DNA of 64,000 nucleotides, from assembly GCF_008831285.2 (NCBI RefSeq), contig NC_045139.1:9334204-9398203 (forward strand), in the 5' to 3' direction. Every line of letters starts with the position of its first letter. The stretch's first letter is position 1. Below, in pieces: positions 61,114 to 64,000 of this stretch. Below the pieces are notes generated by a model. That model made no database searches and was not told the DNA's origin. It saw only the letters and a list, made by a program, of their open reading frames with translations. Source of the stretch: Nymphaea colorata (taxonomy: Eukaryota > Streptophyta > Magnoliopsida > Nymphaeales > Nymphaeaceae). The translations under genes were made by a program, and so were the position numbers.

Positions 61114-62440
61114 CACGTTTTTATTTATTTTTACTTAGTTTTCATGTTGAACCATCCTTCTTTCTTTTTAAGTGCATATTTGTTGGATGCACAGACATGT
61201 GCACCGAAGATCTTTTAACGAAATGCCTGTAGTTTGAGATGTCATTCATATCCTTCTGGTCTTTTTTTTTGTTTTGAGATTAATCATTTAAGTTCAATTC
61301 TTATGCAGCTTCAAGATGGGAAAGCATCTTTCCCTTTCTTAATGATACATGCCCGGCTGGCCTCAATACATAGTGGCTTGGCTTTAAACCCTCTAATTAA
61401 CATGAAACTTTAAAGAAAACAAGGAAGAATTTTAACTGAAATCATTTTTCAGGCAATGGCACAAATTGACACAAGCCCAACCAGGCCTTGGAGGTAAAAT
61501 GTGATCAGAATTGAAGAAAAAAATTGAACCAGTTCAAGAAAAAAAAAACTAACACAAGACAATTTTATGCTTTCCGTTAAGTAAAAAAACAAACCATCAT
61601 ACAATATTTATAAAGTAACAAGTAATAAAATAAAGTAGAAATTTGTCCACATCGATTGTGCTAAAAAAAGAAAGAGAAAAAAATAAAAAACAAAAAGGAT
61701 TACATATTCAAGGCGGTTCTCATGACAGCCCCCTGAAAGTCCAGGACTAAAGGCTTAGCTGATTTCTTTTGCTCCAGTTATCAAATAGGGCTGTGTAAAG
61801 TAGCTAGAAAGACACACGGAGACTACCGAATGGCTGGCATCCTTTTTCTTATACTTGGCTTTGAGGCCATCATATCCAACGGTGAAGTGAGAAAGTTTTC
61901 ATGAGATGGGCAAATTAAAGTTTTTAAAGTTAACAAGGGCCAAAATTGTCACGGGCTTACATTATTTGGCCCATGACCTGGCGATAGTTCATTCGCTTTA
62001 TGCCAAAAGGGACTAAGAGTGTGTGGAAGACTTGAGAATAGCAAGGGTGCATGGAAATCAAAGATTGCAAGGAAATGGAGGGATGCTATTGCAATGAGCA
62101 TAAATTGCATTGATCACAAGAGCGATGTAAATGAAGAGGTTTGGAAAGAAATCTCAACTTTATTACATACGATGGGTGAGGCCTCTTATAGGATTCAGAT
62201 GCCGACCACCTAAACACTGAATCCCCAACATACACTTAGGACTGATGGGAGGGTGCTCCATTACAAGTAAACAAAAGCATAAACCAAAGTCATTGTAAAC
62301 AAAATGAAAGTAAGCAAAAACATATTAGACATAGGAGAGCAGGCTCCCTCTTTCAAATCATGCACCGTCCTTGGTGTCAAATCTTGCATGGTAGTCTAAA
62401 ACTTCTTTTGGATAACGTTGATTCAATCAAAAGGTGTCCT
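61114..62440. repeat. Unit W, copy 3
   Basis: Parallels 32376-33700. A 64-codon plus frame at 62019-62213 (KIARKWRDAIAMSINCIDHK) has a damaged counterpart at 33360-33490. It is not recognised and could be transposon-derived. Confidence 0.7.
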
Positions 62441-63360
62441 CTTACGTCAGTTGCTCCTCACACATTCACTTCACTAAGTACATCTTTTGCTCTCCAAGAT
62501 AGTATATTTTGTGTCGAAGAATTTGCTCCATCTGTCCGTCTACTGATCGCTTTGTTGATGATGTCACTCTCTATAAGATCAGCTCCTACTGCGGTGTCCT
62601 CTGCTCTGGGTCTTCTCCATCAACATAGAAAGGCTTCAGGTTGTAGACATGGAATACTGGATGTACTTTGAAGTCGGTTGGCAGATCTAACTTGTATGCC
62701 AGCTTGCCAATCTTGTTGATTACCATGAACGGTCCTTCATGCTTTCGTATCAAGGCATGGTGTCTCCCACGAAAGATTCCTGTATGGTCTAGGTACAACT
62801 TCACAAGGATCTGATCGTCGACTCTGAACTCTGAAGGACATCGCTTCTTGTCAGCCCACTTCTTCATCTTCTTGGCCGCCTTATGCAAGAAGGCTTTGGC
62901 TAACTCTGTCTGCTCCTGTTAGTCTCTAACAAACTGATAAGCGAAGGTTGACATTCCCTTTTCTTGAGTAGCATGTGTGTGTGGCATCAACGGCTGTTAC
63001 CCAGTAGCTGTCTCGAATGGACTCTGCCGTGAAGACTCACTCTGTTATAAGTTGTAACATAATTGGGCTACATCCAGCAATTTCCCTCATTTTATTTTAT
63101 TTCTGTTCACAAAGTGCCTTAAGTATTGCTTCAGTAAGGTGTTGATGCACTCGGTTTGGCCATTTATTTGTGGTTGGAGCTTATTGAAAACAACAAGTTC
63201 AAGCCGAGCAATCGAAACACATAACACCAGAACTTGCTTGTGAAGCAGGCAGCGGGTCGCTAACAATGCTTTCCGTTATGCCCAAATACTTCACTATCTT
63301 CTTTTCAAACATCTCTGTCATCTTTTCTACAGGGCACTCTGTTTGCATCCCCAAAATTTT
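62440..63360 (-). pseudogene. Ty3/gypsy chromovirus integrase and chromodomain remnant
   Basis: Read from right to left: integrase core IVKYLGITESIVSD (about 63260-63330; the second catalytic Asp kept), INGQTECINTLLKQYLRHFV (about 63110-63180; the Glu kept in QTE), then 62888-62586 with RVDDQILVKLYLDHTG, KHEGPFMVINKIGKLAYKL and HPVFHVYNLKPFY (C-terminal GPY/F-type module). After a stop come VDGQMEQILRHK and YLVK (62450-62545), a chromodomain whose two Trp positions are stop codons. It lacks LTRs. The chromodomain part is homologous to 33757-33880. Confidence 0.88.
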
Positions 63361-64000
63361 TGGTATTTAGAGTGCTCCAGAAAAATGAGATTTTTATTTG
63401 AAAATAAAAGAGAAAGGGACTCGCCCATCGGTACGAGGATCAACCGTTCCTGGCGCCTTTATCGGTGATAATCAATCCAAGGGCTATGTTTAATATTGAT
63501 GCATTTCATTTTGGCTTAAACATCTTTTTTATATGCGCTGTAGAAGAATATTGAGAGTTTGATGTTTAAAACTTTTGAAAAGGTTCTTGAACAATTGCTT
63601 GAGAATGTGAAACATTTTGATGAAAACTAGAGTTGAGAAATCTTTTAAATATCATTTAAAAAGCTTGGGGAATCACTTTGAAGTCATTTTAGTGTTCTCT
63701 TAAGACTTTAAGTATGCTTGAGATTTTGCTCTAATTCGGCTACCACCTAGTTAGAGCTTCATCTCATCTTAATTAAATTCTTTTAAAGATGTGTTTGTGC
63801 TCATTTGTGATATTGAGTGGAAGTGAATGCATGGATGCATCAATCTTAAGATGAATGAAAGAAAAATGACTCATTCCTCCCACAACATTCACATAAGACA
63901 TTCCTACTATAACATACATCTATGATTTTGTTTTTATAGTCATGATATATAAGAAAGAAAAGTTTTTGAAAATGGATTGGGATTGTAGGCCATTAGGCAT
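63361..64000. other. No recognisable gene
   Basis: Contains GAAAGGGACTCGCCCATCGG, then A/T-rich sequence without a long frame. It may belong to a repeat continuing past the window. Confidence 0.4.

Overview
The window is intergenic, repeat-rich nuclear DNA of a flowering plant. The evidence is AT-rich sequence full of plant-type Ty1/copia and chromovirus Ty3/gypsy retrotransposons, hAT and CACTA-like DNA transposon remnants, long (TA)n and (CA)n arrays, and RING-H2 genes of plant type (one ATL-like). Nothing visible narrows the species. I see no rRNA, tRNA, CRISPR or prokaryotic operon structure. Only one reading frame looks like an undamaged protein gene: a 210-residue RING-H2 protein on the minus strand at 15494-16126.

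Layout. 1-3768: 3' part of a decayed copia element with its 3' LTR. 3909-4390: ATL-type RING-H2 pseudogene broken inside its RING and joined to the 5' flank of another RING family. 5285-7630: second copia family, copy A. 9136-9722: RING-H2 pseudogene R1. 13148-14102: non-autonomous hAT element with a perfect 8-bp target duplication. 15494-16126: intact RING-H2 gene R2. 20657-32316: complete but dead 11.66-kb chromovirus on the minus strand with 3-kb LTRs and a perfect 5-bp target duplication, inserted into a RING remnant (R3a). 33567-33900: tail of another chromovirus. 37321-38046: divergent RING pseudogene R4. 41826-42466: R5, spoiled by one 2-bp insertion. 45310-51030: copia copy B, split by a 2965-bp solo gypsy LTR. 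52685-53015: R6. 54090-55682: copia copy C, fused to R7 (55683-55965). 58028-59421: second hAT element with a perfect 8-bp target duplication. 60963-61113: RING remnant R3b. 62440-63360: chromovirus integrase and chromodomain remnant.

Underneath the transposons lies a mosaic of segmental duplications. Unit U is the RING-H2 gene plus about 2-3 kb of upstream flank containing an unrecognised exon-like block. Unit V contains a (CA)n(TA)n array. Unit W is a RING C-terminal remnant plus a chromovirus tail. The spacer S follows copia copies A and B. Paralogous copies act as empty-site controls that date several insertions after the duplications: the 11.66-kb chromovirus, the solo LTR and the second hAT element are each present in only one copy of their unit.

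The functional reading is that one RING-type E3 ligase gene family was repeatedly copied, truncated and recombined here, leaving one plausible coding copy. I found no clear new multi-gene system. The most interesting points are this family with its uncharacterised N-terminal domain, the ATL/RING chimeric junction and the well-defined nested insertions.
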